A DNA stretch of 64,000 bases from Variovorax paradoxus (GCF_902712855.1 NZ_LR743507.1:310001-374000), one strand, 5' to 3'. Numbered from the stretch's first letter, positions 51,411 to 60,184 are shown. Numbers and translations are program-made. Notes: generated by a model not told the origin, from the letters alone.

Positions 51411-52025
51411 ATGCGAACCCTCTCCCGACTGCAGGCCCTCTGGCGCTGCGCCCCTGCGGTTTCCCTCGTGGCGAGCTTGTTTTTCGCCCTTCCGGCTGCT
51501 GCCCAGAATACGCCCGCCGCGCCGGCCGCGGCCGAGGCTTCAGGATGTCCCGCCATACTGCAGCACACCTTCGCGCGACTGCAGGATGAAAAACCCCAGT
51601 CGCTGTGCCAGTACTCCGGCAAGGTGGTTCTGGTGGTCAACACGGCCAGCTTCTGCGGTTTCACGCCGCAATACAAGGGGCTGGAGTCGCTGGACATGAA
51701 ATACCGCTCGCGCGGGCTCGTCGTGCTGGGCTTCCCGTCGAACGATTTCGCCCAGGAATCGGGTTCGAACAAGGAAATCGCCGATTTTTGCGAGAGCACC
51801 TTCGGGGTGAAATTTCCGATGTTCGCGAAGTCGTCGGTGCGCGGGTCCGACGCGAACCCGCTCTTCAAGCAACTCGCCCAGGCCTCGGGCACCACGCCCA
51901 AGTGGAACTTCTACAAGTACCTGATCGGGCGCGACGGCAAGGTCGTGCAGGCGTGGTCGAGCATGACGGCACCGGACGAAAACGGGTTCGTGAACGTCAT
52001 CGAGAAGCAGCTCGGGCCAAACTGA
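51411..52025 (+). CDS. Exported glutathione peroxidase family protein
   Basis: The 204-residue protein carries an N-terminal signal peptide (about residues 1-31, ending AAAQ) and the GPx thioredoxin fold, with peroxidatic Cys82 in NTASFCGFTPQYKGLE. LGFPSNDFAQESGSNKEI corresponds to the glutamine loop and KWNFYKYLIGRDG to the tryptophan loop. The usual FPCNQF is changed to FPSNDF, so the resolving-type cysteine is absent. It probably reduces peroxides in the periplasm. GGAG precedes the ATG at 51411. Confidence 0.88.
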   Translation: MRTLSRLQALWRCAPAVSLVASLFFALPAAAQNTPAAPAAAEASGCPAILQHTFARLQDEKPQSLCQYSGKVVLVVNTASFCGFTPQYKGLESLDMKYRSRGLVVLGFPSNDFAQESGSNKEIADFCESTFGVKFPMFAKSSVRGSDANPLFKQLAQASGTTPKWNFYKYLIGRDGKVVQAWSSMTAPDENGFVNVIEKQLGPN

Positions 52026-52050
52026 GACTGAGCAGTTCACAAAAAAACGG

Positions 52051-52072
52051 ATCGGTAATATTATTTACCGAT
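52051..52072. promoter_or_regulatory. Perfect AT-rich palindrome upstream of the lipid operon
   Basis: ATCGGTAA-TATTAT-TTACCGAT has perfect 8-bp arms. It is striking in this GC-rich background and lies 244 bp before the FAD oxidoreductase start and 26 bp past the GPx stop. It may be an operator; the low-GC stem makes an intrinsic terminator less likely. Confidence 0.5.
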
Positions 52073-52157
52073 GCGTCCAATCCAGCGTGACCCAAGAGAA
52101 ACAAACGTTTACCACTCGAGCGGGAACCGTGCTGCGGACGCCGCGCTCCTAACTTGC

Positions 52158-52184
52158 GTGGGCAGTGAGTGCCCACCGGTTTTC
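52158..52184 (+). terminator. Hairpin with short U run after GPx gene
   Basis: GTGGGCA (52158-52164) pairs with TGCCCAC (52170-52176) around GTGAG and is followed by CGGTTTTC. It is a probable terminator for the exported peroxidase transcript. Confidence 0.65.
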
Positions 52185-52236
52185 ATGTTGCGAGGTCTTC
52201 CGGGCGCCTGCCGTCCGGTCGAAATCCCGAGGCGAT

Positions 52237-52264
52237 TCTTCTCCTCCTCCCTCCCTCCCTCCTT
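52237..52264. other. Polypyrimidine tract, possible G-quadruplex on minus strand
   Basis: The run of CTCCTCC and three CCCT units before the operon start gives three GGG runs and several GG runs on the opposite strand, separated by single A residues. A two- to three-tetrad quadruplex could form here, 50-80 bp before the start codon at 52316. Confidence 0.35.
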
Positions 52265-52315
52265 CGCGTCGGGGCGCCTCGCAGCATTTTTGTCTTCCGG
52301 CCGGCTGGGCACGCC

Positions 52316-53659
52316 ATGACGCAGCGCCCCCGCATCGCCGTCGTCGGCGCCGGCATCTCGGGGTTGGCCGCGGCGCACACGCTGCGTGACGTGGCCAGCG
52401 TCACACTCTTCGAAGCCAGCGACTACTTCGGCGGCCATGCCCATACGGCGACGATCGAGCTCCCGCGCTCTGCCGCCGACCCCACGCGCGTGGCGCACGG
52501 TGTCGACACCGGCTTCCTGGTCTACAACGACCGCACCTACCCGAACCTGATCCGACTTTTCGCCGACCTGGGCGTGGAGACGGCGCTGTCCGAGATGTCG
52601 TTCTCGGTGCAGGCGACCCGCGACCACGGCGCCCCGCTGGAATGGAGCGGCAACAACCTGAACACCGTGTTCACGCAGCGGCGCAACCTGTTCGACAGCC
52701 GCTTCCTCGGCATGCTCGGCGACCTGCTGCGCTTCAACCGCCTGACCACGCGCATCGCCGAGGCCGGCACCGAGGGCGAACTGGCCCAGCCGCTCGGCGA
52801 GTTCCTCGACGCCCACCGCTTCGGCGCGGCCTTCCGCGACTGGTATTTCCTGCCCATGATGGGCTGCATCTGGAGCTGCTCGACCACGCAGATGCTGGCG
52901 TTCCCGGTCGCGACCATGATCCGCTTCTGCCACAACCACGGCCTGATCCAGATTGCGGACCGCCCGCAGTGGCGCACGGTGCGCGGCGGCTCGCGCCACT
53001 ACGTCGAGAAGATCGTGGCGGGCATTGCCGACAGGCGCCTGAACACGCCGGTCCGCCGCATCACCCGGTCGGGCGTCGATGTCACGGTGACCACCGATGC
53101 CGGCATCGAGCATTTCGACCACGTGGTGCTGGCCACCCACTCCGACCAGTCGCTCGCCATGCTGGGCGACCCCAGCCCGGCCGAGGCCGCGGTGCTGGGC
53201 GCGATCCGCTACCAGCCGAACCACGCAGTGCTCCACACCGATGCTGCCGTGCTGCCGCAGCGCCGCAGCGCCTGGGCCGCCTGGAACTACGAGCGCGCCG
53301 CCACCGGCGAGCGCGAGTCAGGTCGCGTGTGCCTGCACTACCTGCTGAACAAGCTGCAGCCGCTGCCGTGGGCCCAGCCGGTGGTCGTCTCGCTGAATCC
53401 GGTGCGCGAGATCCAGCGTAGTCAGGTCATGGCCGAATACGACTACGACCACCCGGTGCTCGACCTCGCCGCCATTCGTGCGCAGGGCGAGGTGCCGATG
53501 CTGCAGGGCCAGGCAAACACCTGGTTCGCGGGCGCGTGGATGGGCTATGGCTTCCATGAAGACGGCCTCAAGGCCGGGCTCGCCGCAGCCCGCGGGCTGC
53601 GCGCCCGGCTGGCCGGCCAGGACGCGCCCATCGACGCCATGGGGAGCGCGCTGGTATGA
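52316..53659 (+). CDS. NAD(P)/FAD-dependent amine-oxidase-like protein
   Basis: The 447-residue protein starts with the dinucleotide motif RIAVVGAGISGLAAAHTLRD and an FAD-type glycine motif near residue 40 (YFGGHAHT). It belongs to the flavin amine-oxidase/phytoene-desaturase-like proteins that are conserved next to DUF1365 and Cfa genes. ATG 52316 begins the Rossmann strand; upstream in-frame starts are unsupported. It is the first gene of a five-gene operon and overlaps DUF1365 by four bases (ATGA). A role in modifying fatty-acyl chains is inferred from context. Confidence 0.86.
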   Translation: MTQRPRIAVVGAGISGLAAAHTLRDVASVTLFEASDYFGGHAHTATIELPRSAADPTRVAHGVDTGFLVYNDRTYPNLIRLFADLGVETALSEMSFSVQATRDHGAPLEWSGNNLNTVFTQRRNLFDSRFLGMLGDLLRFNRLTTRIAEAGTEGELAQPLGEFLDAHRFGAAFRDWYFLPMMGCIWSCSTTQMLAFPVATMIRFCHNHGLIQIADRPQWRTVRGGSRHYVEKIVAGIADRRLNTPVRRITRSGVDVTVTTDAGIEHFDHVVLATHSDQSLAMLGDPSPAEAAVLGAIRYQPNHAVLHTDAAVLPQRRSAWAAWNYERAATGERESGRVCLHYLLNKLQPLPWAQPVVVSLNPVREIQRSQVMAEYDYDHPVLDLAAIRAQGEVPMLQGQANTWFAGAWMGYGFHEDGLKAGLAAARGLRARLAGQDAPIDAMGSALV

Positions 53660-54459
53660 CTGCGGCACAGCCGATGCCGAGCGCGCGCATGGGCTTCGGC
53701 GAGGTGCGCCACACGCGGCTGCGCCCGGCGCGCAACGCATTCGTCTATCCGACCTATTTCCTGATGCTGCCGATGCGTGCCTTGCGCGCCCATGGCAGCG
53801 AGACGGTGGCGCTCAACCGCCGGGCGGCGCTGTCCTTTCATGACATCGACCACGGCGACGGCCGCGCGCCCGAACGCGGCGGTGCCCTGGCCTGGCTCGA
53901 CGAGCTGCTGGCCACCCACCGGATCCACGATGCCACCGGCGAGGCCTGGCTGCACTGCTATCCGCGCGTGTTCGGCTACACCTTCAAGCCGGTGAGCTTC
54001 TGGTACTGCCACACTGCCGAGGGCCTGCTGCGCGCCATCGTGGTCGAGGTGAACAACACCTTCGGCGAGCGCCACTGCTACCTGCTCGACCGTCCTGTGT
54101 ACGGGACAGAACTGAAGGCGACCAAGGCCTTCCACGTCTCGCCGTTCTGCCGCATCAGCGGCGGCTACCGCTTCCGATTCTTCGTCGACGAGGACCTCAC
54201 GCGCACCGTGGTGCGCATCGACCACGACGACGCCGACGGCCCGCTGCTGCAGACCAGCGTGAGCGGAGAGCTCGTTGCGGTGAGCCCGGCCAGCGTGCGT
54301 CGCGCCCTCTGGCGCTATCCCGCCATGACCTTCGGGCTGATCGCGCGCATCCACTGGCAGGCCGCGAAGCTGTGGCTCAAGCGAGTGCCGTTCGTCGCCA
54401 AGCCGGCGCCGCCCACCCATTTCGTTTCACGCGACAACCAGCAGCAGGCGAATCCATGA
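53656..54459 (+). CDS. DUF1365 family protein
   Basis: This 267-residue protein matches DUF1365, with YPTYFLMLPMRALR near the N-terminus, CYPRVFGYTFKPVSFWYCH at the centre and KATKAFHVSPFCRISGGYRF near residues 155-175. No catalytic mechanism is known to me. Family members nearly always occur between the flavoprotein and a cyclopropane-fatty-acid synthase, as here. It overlaps both neighbours by ATGA junctions, so the three should be made in fixed ratio. Confidence 0.87.
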   Translation: MTAAQPMPSARMGFGEVRHTRLRPARNAFVYPTYFLMLPMRALRAHGSETVALNRRAALSFHDIDHGDGRAPERGGALAWLDELLATHRIHDATGEAWLHCYPRVFGYTFKPVSFWYCHTAEGLLRAIVVEVNNTFGERHCYLLDRPVYGTELKATKAFHVSPFCRISGGYRFRFFVDEDLTRTVVRIDHDDADGPLLQTSVSGELVAVSPASVRRALWRYPAMTFGLIARIHWQAAKLWLKRVPFVAKPAPPTHFVSRDNQQQANP

Positions 54460-55670
54460 ATCCAACCACCACGGCCTCGCGCTTCTCGCTCCCCCAGGAC
54501 GCACCGGGCGCCGCGCGCACCGTGCTCGGCCTGCTGCAGCGGCTGGCGCACGGCTCGCTCACCGTGCGCCTGCCGGACGACTCGGTGCGCCATTTCGGCG
54601 CGCCCCCGGGCAGCGGCCCGACGGCCTCGCTCACGCTGCGCAACTGGAACGCCTGCAAGGCGGCGCTGAAGTCGGGCGACATCGGCTTCGCCGAGAGCTA
54701 CATCGCGGGCGACTGGACCACGCCCAACCTCACCGAGCTGATCAAGGTTTTCATCGCCAACCGCCGCGCCATCGAGGACGTGGTGTACGGCAGTTGGGTC
54801 GGCCGCCTGGTCTATCGCGTGCGGCACCTGATGAACCGCAACAGCAAGTCCGGCAGCTCGCGCAACATCCACGCGCACTACGACCTGGGCAACGCGTTCT
54901 ACAAGCTCTGGCTCGACGAGACGATGAACTATTCGTCGGCCTGGTTCGAAGGCGATCTGTCGAAGCCGATGCCCGATGCGCAGCGCGCCAAGGTGCGCCG
55001 CGCACTCGAGCTGGCCGCCGTGAAGCCCGGCGACCGCGTGCTGGAAATCGGCTGCGGCTGGGGCGCGCTGGCCGAGATGGCGGCCGCCGACTTCGGCGCC
55101 GCGGTCATCGGCGTGACGCTGTCCACCGAACAGCTGGCATTCGCACGGCAGCGCACCGCCGGCATGGACGCCGACCTGCGCCTGCAGGACTACCGCGACA
55201 TCGCCGACGCGCCCTTCGACGCCGTCTGCTCCATCGAGATGGTGGAGGCCGTGGGCCGCGAATACTGGCCGACCTACTTCCAGAGCGTGAGCCGGCTGCT
55301 CAAGCCCGGCGGACGCGCTTGCGTTCAGAGCATCGTGATCGACGACCAGCTGTTCGACCGCTACATCGACTCGACCGACTTCATCCAGCAATACATCTTC
55401 CCGGGCGGTTGCCTGCCGTGCCCGCGCGAGTTCCGCCGCGAGGCCGAGGCCGCGGGCCTGGAGGTGGTGGACGAGTTCGCCTTCGGCACCGACTACGCAG
55501 AGACGCTGCGCCGCTGGCGCGAAAGCTTCCTGGCGCAGCGCGCGCACATCCTGCAGCTGGGTTTCGACGAGCGCTTCATGCGCATCTGGGAGTTCTACCT
55601 GGCCTACTGCGAGGCGGCGTTCTCGCAGGCCAACATCGACGTCGTGCAGTACACGCTGCGCAAGCGCTAG
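54456..55670 (+). CDS. cfa: Cyclopropane-fatty-acyl-phospholipid synthase family methyltransferase
   Basis: The 404-residue protein has the SAM-binding motif VLEIGCGWGALAEMAA near residues 194-209. The Cfa-type IHAHYDLGNAFYKLWLDETM lies at about 134-153, with bicarbonate/acyl-chain region residues downstream. Cfa enzymes methylate double bonds in membrane phospholipids; related members make methyl or furan-type fatty acids. The ATG at 54456 overlaps the DUF1365 stop. No independent promoter is visible. Confidence 0.9.
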   Translation: MNPTTTASRFSLPQDAPGAARTVLGLLQRLAHGSLTVRLPDDSVRHFGAPPGSGPTASLTLRNWNACKAALKSGDIGFAESYIAGDWTTPNLTELIKVFIANRRAIEDVVYGSWVGRLVYRVRHLMNRNSKSGSSRNIHAHYDLGNAFYKLWLDETMNYSSAWFEGDLSKPMPDAQRAKVRRALELAAVKPGDRVLEIGCGWGALAEMAAADFGAAVIGVTLSTEQLAFARQRTAGMDADLRLQDYRDIADAPFDAVCSIEMVEAVGREYWPTYFQSVSRLLKPGGRACVQSIVIDDQLFDRYIDSTDFIQQYIFPGGCLPCPREFRREAEAAGLEVVDEFAFGTDYAETLRRWRESFLAQRAHILQLGFDERFMRIWEFYLAYCEAAFSQANIDVVQYTLRKR

Positions 55671-55696
55671 AAGCCGGAACCATCGCGCGGCCTTCC

Positions 55697-57019
55697 GTGC
55701 ACGCACCTTCTTCCTCGCCCTCTTCCTTCGGCCCCCTCGACGGCCTGCGCTACGGGCTGCTCGGGCTGCCGCTGGCGTTCGTTGCGCTGCCGCTGTACGT
55801 GCTGCTGCCGAACCACTATGCGCGCGCCTTCGGCGTGCCGCTCGCCGCGCTGGGTGCGGTGCTGCTCGGCGCACGGCTGCTCGATGCGCTGACCGACCCG
55901 CTGCTCGGGCGCCTCAGCGACCGCCTGCATGCGCGCTCCCCAAGGGCGGTGTTGGGCGCAGGGGCGGTCGCGGCGGCCGTGCTGCTTCCGGGCTTCGGGC
56001 TGCTGTTCTTTCCGCAGTGGCTCGTCGACCCCGCGCAACCGGGCGCGCTGCTCGTGACCGCGGCGCTGCTGCTCGCGCTGACCTGCGCGGGCTACAGCAT
56101 GCTGAGCATCGCCCACCAATCGTGGGGCGCGATGCTGGGCGGCGACGCGGTGCAGCGCGGGCGCATCGTGGGCTGGCGCGAAGGCATGGGACTGGTGGGC
56201 GTGGTGCTGGCGTCGGTCATTCCGACAGCGGCGGGGCTGCCCGCGATGGTGGCGTCGTTCGGTCTTTCGCTGGCCGCCGGTTGGTGGCTCTGGACGCGCG
56301 CGCCGCGCCCGGAACGCAGCCAGGATCCGCACACCGGCGTCGACCTGCGCCTGCCGCTGCGGCGTCCGGCGTTCCGCAGGCTGCTGGCGGTGTTCGTGCT
56401 CAACGGCATTGCGAGCGCCGTGCCGGCCACGCTGGTGCTGTTCTTCGTCCAGGACCGCCTGCAGGCGCCGGCCTCGCTGGAGCCTGCTTTCCTCGGGCTC
56501 TACTTCGTGATGGCGGCGGCGTCGATCCCGGTGTGGCTGCGCCTGGTGCGGCACTTCGGGTTGGCGCGCCCCTGGCTGGGCGGCATGTGCATGTCGGTGG
56601 CGGTGTTCGCCTGGGCCGGCGCGATGGGCGCAGGCGACGCGGTGCCGTTCCTGATCGTCTGCGCGCTCTCCGGCTTCGCGATCGGCTCCGACCTCGTGCT
56701 GCCGGGCGCGCTGCTGGCAGGCCTGATTGCCGAAGCCGGCGACCAGCCGAACGCCGGGGCCTACTTCGGCTGGTGGAACTTCGCGACCAAGCTCAACCTG
56801 GCGCTGGCCGCAGGCCTCGCGCTGCCGCTGCTCGGCCTGGCGGGCTACGTTCCGGGCGCACGCGATGCCTCGGCGCTGCAGGCGCTGTCGCTGGCCTATT
56901 GCCTGCTGCCGTGCGTGCTCAAGACGGCGGCGGGAGTGGCGCTCTGGGCGCTGGTGATCCGGCCCGATCCGTCCGGCTCGCCTGCCGCGCCGATGCGCCC
57001 CCCGAAAGTCTCTCCTTGA
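55697..57019 (+). CDS. MFS transporter, GPH/MelB-like
   Basis: The 440-residue membrane protein has about 12 helices and the glycoside-pentoside-hexuronide-type motif DALTDPLLGRLSDRLHARS after helix 2. The start is a GTG at 55697, 26 bp after cfa, because no ATG is available; a weak purine stretch precedes it. In this conserved gene neighbourhood it is assumed to move a lipid-linked or protective compound, but substrate is unknown. It overlaps the SDR gene by four bases. Confidence 0.82.
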   Translation: MHAPSSSPSSFGPLDGLRYGLLGLPLAFVALPLYVLLPNHYARAFGVPLAALGAVLLGARLLDALTDPLLGRLSDRLHARSPRAVLGAGAVAAAVLLPGFGLLFFPQWLVDPAQPGALLVTAALLLALTCAGYSMLSIAHQSWGAMLGGDAVQRGRIVGWREGMGLVGVVLASVIPTAAGLPAMVASFGLSLAAGWWLWTRAPRPERSQDPHTGVDLRLPLRRPAFRRLLAVFVLNGIASAVPATLVLFFVQDRLQAPASLEPAFLGLYFVMAAASIPVWLRLVRHFGLARPWLGGMCMSVAVFAWAGAMGAGDAVPFLIVCALSGFAIGSDLVLPGALLAGLIAEAGDQPNAGAYFGWWNFATKLNLALAAGLALPLLGLAGYVPGARDASALQALSLAYCLLPCVLKTAAGVALWALVIRPDPSGSPAAPMRPPKVSP

Positions 57020-57810
57020 AACCACTCAATCCGCCACTGGCCGACTGGCAGGGCAAGACGGCATGGATCGTCGGCGCCTCGTCCGGCATCGGCCGCGCCA
57101 CGGCGCTGGCGCTGCTGGCGCGCGGCGCGCGGGTCGCCGTGTCGGCGCGCAACGCGGACGCGCTCGAGGCGCTGGCGGCGCCGCACAACGAAGCCGGGCG
57201 TCCACCGCGCGTGATCGTGCTGCCGATGGACGTGCGCGACGCCACCGCCGTGGCAGCCGCGCATGCGCGGCTGCTCGAGGCCGCTGGCGCGATCGACTTC
57301 GTGCTGCACAACGCCGCCACTTACGACGCCTTGCGCGCGGACGCGTTCGCGCTCGACACGATGCTCGCGCACCAGCAGGTGAACTACGTCGGGGCGCTCC
57401 ATGTTCTGGCGGCGGTGCTGCCGGGTTTCGTGGCGCGCGGGACGGGCCATGTCGCCATCACCGGCAGCGTGGCCGGCTTCCGCGGGCTGCCGAAAAGCCT
57501 GGCCTACGGACCGACCAAGGCGGCGCTGGCCAACCTCGCGGAGGTGCTGTACGTCGACCTGCATGCGCGCGGCATCGGCGTGAGCCTGGTGCAGCCGGGC
57601 TTCGTCGACACGCCGCTCACGGCGAAGAACGATTTCCGGATGCCGGCGCTGATCACGCCCTCGGCGGCCGCCGAGGCCATGCTCGCAGGCTGGGCGCACG
57701 GCGATTTCGAGATCCACTTCCCGCGCCGCTTCACCTTCTGGATGAAGCTGATGCGGCTGCTGCCCTATCGCCTGTACTTCCCGGCGGTGGCGCGATTCAC
57801 GGGCCTGTGA
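57016..57810 (+). CDS. Short-chain dehydrogenase/reductase
   Basis: This 264-residue classical SDR has the cofactor motif IVGASSGIGRATAL near residue 18 and the HNAAT loop near 96. The catalytic S and YxxxK lie in ITGSVAGFRGLPKSLAYGPT, followed by KAALAN. The TTG at 57016 overlaps the MFS stop (TTGA) and is the only sensible start. As the last gene of the Cfa operon it probably reduces or oxidises a keto/hydroxy group on the same lipid pathway, by inference. Confidence 0.88.
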   Translation: MKPLNPPLADWQGKTAWIVGASSGIGRATALALLARGARVAVSARNADALEALAAPHNEAGRPPRVIVLPMDVRDATAVAAAHARLLEAAGAIDFVLHNAATYDALRADAFALDTMLAHQQVNYVGALHVLAAVLPGFVARGTGHVAITGSVAGFRGLPKSLAYGPTKAALANLAEVLYVDLHARGIGVSLVQPGFVDTPLTAKNDFRMPALITPSAAAEAMLAGWAHGDFEIHFPRRFTFWMKLMRLLPYRLYFPAVARFTGL

Positions 57811-57833
57811 GGCAGCGGAAAGATTCTTCGCAG

Positions 57834-57931
57834 GACACCGTGGAACCGGCTTCGCCGGGCCACCGGTGTCGCCCCCGGCGAGGGGGAAGGCGCAGCGACA
57901 CGAAGTGCGCGAAGTCTGGGGGAGCGTCAGG
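57834..57931 (-). repeat. 3'-end hairpin element, copy E
   Basis: The 37-nt hairpin (57834-57870) has arms GACACCG/CGGTGTC and a TGG/CCA step, compensating the CGG/CCG of other copies. CCCCC/GGGGG and the CCCCAGAC-type tail follow. It sits between the convergent SDR and glutathione S-transferase genes and touches the latter's stop at 57932. Confidence 0.85.
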
Positions 57932-58543
57932 TCAGGGCTTGGTGTCGATGAAGCTGGGCCGCAGCATGAGCTTGTCGTACAGCTTGGCCAGGTTGCTGTG
58001 GTCGGCGCGCCAGTCGATCTCGGGAAAGCGCAGGTTCAGCCAGCCGAGGGCGCAGCCCACCGCGATGTCCGACAGGCTCAGGTGAATGCCGCTGCAGAAG
58101 GGCTTGTCGCCCAGGCCCTTGGCCATGGCAGCCACGCCGTCCTCGACCTTGGCGCGCTGTCGCTCGATCCAGGCCGCGCTGCGCTCGCCGTCGTTGCGGC
58201 CGGCCCAGGTTGCCTCCAGGCGCCAGAGCACGCCGGCGTCCATGACGCCATCGGCCAGCGCCTCCCAGGTCTTGACCTCTGCGCGCTCGCGGCCCTGCTG
58301 CGGAATCAGCTTGCCGACGGGGGACAGGGTGTCGAGATACTCCACGATCACGCGCGAGTCGAACATCGCCTCGCCGCCTTCCATGATCAGGCAAGGCACT
58401 TTCCCCAGCGGGTTGGAGCTGGAGATGGTGGTGTCGGCAGACCAGACGTCCTCGATCACGAACTGGTAATCGAGCCGCTTTTCGGCCAGCACCACGCGCA
58501 CCTTGCGCACATACGGACTGGCGGCGGATCCGATCAGTTTCAT
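57932..58543 (-). CDS. Glutathione S-transferase family protein
   Basis: The 203-residue protein has the thioredoxin-like N-domain with MKLIGSAASPYVRKVRVVLA (the Ser/Cys GSH-binding position), the NPLGKVPCLIMEGG cis-proline loop and SRVIVEYLD, and a helical C-domain with LSDIAVGCALGWLNLRFP. GST-family members conjugate electrophiles or reduce peroxides. The ATG at 58543 follows GGGAGAG. It is divergent from purB. Confidence 0.9.
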   Translation of the reverse strand: MKLIGSAASPYVRKVRVVLAEKRLDYQFVIEDVWSADTTISSSNPLGKVPCLIMEGGEAMFDSRVIVEYLDTLSPVGKLIPQQGRERAEVKTWEALADGVMDAGVLWRLEATWAGRNDGERSAAWIERQRAKVEDGVAAMAKGLGDKPFCSGIHLSLSDIAVGCALGWLNLRFPEIDWRADHSNLAKLYDKLMLRPSFIDTKP

Positions 58544-58674
58544 GAAGGCTCTCTCCCTAAGCATTGGCTACGTTTGTTCATAATCATTTTAGGTGAACGG
58601 GAAAACCAGAGGCCCGGATTGCGCCCGATGTGTAGGCAGCGCCCCACGGAGCGCCGGCCGCCTAAAATTGAGGC
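58544..58674. promoter_or_regulatory. Divergent GST-purB promoter region
   Basis: This 131-bp gap holds both promoters. TAAAAT at 58663-58668 is close to the purB start, and an AT-rich patch TTCATAATCATTTTAG near 58577-58592 may serve the GST gene. No -35 is clear. Confidence 0.4.
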
Positions 58675-60054
58675 ATGAGCTTTTCCACCGTTTCCGCCCT
58701 CTCCCCCCTTGACGGTCGCTATGCGGCCAAACTCGCGGCGCTGCGTCCGCTGATGAGCGAGCAGGGCTATATGCACCGGCGCGTGCAAGTCGAGGTGGCG
58801 TGGTTCATCGCGCTGTCCGATTGCGGCTTCGCCGAATTCAAGCCCCTCACGGGCGGCGCCCGCAAGTACCTCATGGGCCTGGTGTCGCACTTCTCAGAAG
58901 CCGACGCGCTGGCCATCAAGGAGATCGAAAAAACCACGAACCACGACGTGAAGGCGGTCGAATACTGGATCAAGTCCAAGTTCGAAGCCCGCCCCGAGCT
59001 GCTGGCCGCCGCCGAGTTCGTGCATTTCGCCTGCACCAGCGAAGACATCAACAACACCAGCCACGCCCTGCAGATCCAGGCCGCGCGCGACAAGGTGATG
59101 CTGCCGGCCATCGACGGCCTGATCGCCAAGCTGCGCGAGATGGCGCACCAGTTCGCCAACGTGTCGATGCTCTCGCGCACGCACGGCCAGACCGCCAGCC
59201 CGACCACCGTAGGCAAGGAAATCGCCAACGTCGCAGTGCGCCTGTCGAAGGCCCGCGCACAGATCGCCGCAGTGCAGTTGCTGGGCAAGATGAACGGCGC
59301 GGTCGGCAACTACAACGCCCACCTGGCCGCCTGGCCCGACTTCGACTGGGAAGCCTTCAGCAAGAAGGTCATCGAGACGCCCGCGCCGCTGGGCCTGGGC
59401 CTGAGCTTCCAGCCGTACAGCATCCAGATCGAGCCGCACGACTACATGGCCGAGCTGTTCGACGCGGTGGCGCGCACCAACACCATCCTGGTCGACTTCT
59501 CGCGCGACATCTGGGGCTATGTGAGCCTGGGCTACTTCAAGCAGCGCCTGAAGAAGGGCGAGATCGGCTCCTCGACGATGCCGCACAAGGTCAACCCGAT
59601 CGACTTCGAGAACGCCGAAGGCAACCTGGGCCTGGCCAACGCGGTGCTTCGCCACCTGAGCGAGAAGCTCCCCATCAGCCGCTGGCAGCGCGACCTGACC
59701 GACAGCACGGTGCTGCGCAACATCGGCGTGGCCTTCGGCTACGCCACGCTGGCCTACGCGAGCCTGGCCACCGGCCTGGGCAAGCTCGAGCTCAACGAAG
59801 AGGCGCTGGCCGAAGACCTCGACGCCTCGTGGGAAGTGCTGGCCGAGCCGATCCAGACCGTGATGCGCCGCTTCGGCGTGCAGGGCGCCTACGAGCAGCT
59901 CAAGGAAGTGACGCGCGGCAAGACCGTGACGGCCGAGGCGCTGCACGGGCTCATCCGCTCATTGGCGATTCCGGATGAGGAAAAAGCCCGCCTTCTGGCA
60001 ATGACTCCTGCCAGCTACGTGGGCAAGGCCGCAGAGCTCGCCAGTAGAATTTAA
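58675..60054 (+). CDS. purB: Adenylosuccinate lyase
   Basis: The 459-residue protein has the fumarase/aspartase-superfamily signature SSTMPHKVNPIDFENAEGNL near residues 300-319 and TSEDINNTSHAL near 120. It matches the E. coli-type PurB length (456). It catalyses two fumarate eliminations in purine synthesis. The ATG at 58675 starts with the expected MSFSTVSALSPLDGRYAAK. A terminator-like stem-loop follows the stop. Confidence 0.95.
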   Translation: MSFSTVSALSPLDGRYAAKLAALRPLMSEQGYMHRRVQVEVAWFIALSDCGFAEFKPLTGGARKYLMGLVSHFSEADALAIKEIEKTTNHDVKAVEYWIKSKFEARPELLAAAEFVHFACTSEDINNTSHALQIQAARDKVMLPAIDGLIAKLREMAHQFANVSMLSRTHGQTASPTTVGKEIANVAVRLSKARAQIAAVQLLGKMNGAVGNYNAHLAAWPDFDWEAFSKKVIETPAPLGLGLSFQPYSIQIEPHDYMAELFDAVARTNTILVDFSRDIWGYVSLGYFKQRLKKGEIGSSTMPHKVNPIDFENAEGNLGLANAVLRHLSEKLPISRWQRDLTDSTVLRNIGVAFGYATLAYASLATGLGKLELNEEALAEDLDASWEVLAEPIQTVMRRFGVQGAYEQLKEVTRGKTVTAEALHGLIRSLAIPDEEKARLLAMTPASYVGKAAELASRI

Positions 60055-60064
60055 GGCTTCGTGT

Positions 60065-60106
60065 ACCGATACACCAGCCGCCTGAGGGCGGCTGTTTCGC
60101 ATCGGT
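60065..60106 (+). terminator. Hairpin terminator after purB
   Basis: AGCCGCC (60076-60082) pairs with GGCGGCT (60087-60093) around TGAG, and an outer ACCGAT/ATCGGT (60065-60070 with 60101-60106) extends the structure. GTTTCG follows the inner stem. It lies ten bases past the purB stop. Confidence 0.7.
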
Positions 60107-60184
60107 CGCCGCTTTTTCAGCCAACGCCCTCGCGGCGCCAGCCAACAACACTTTTCAGGGACCTCCGTCGTCCCCTGGTTGGTC

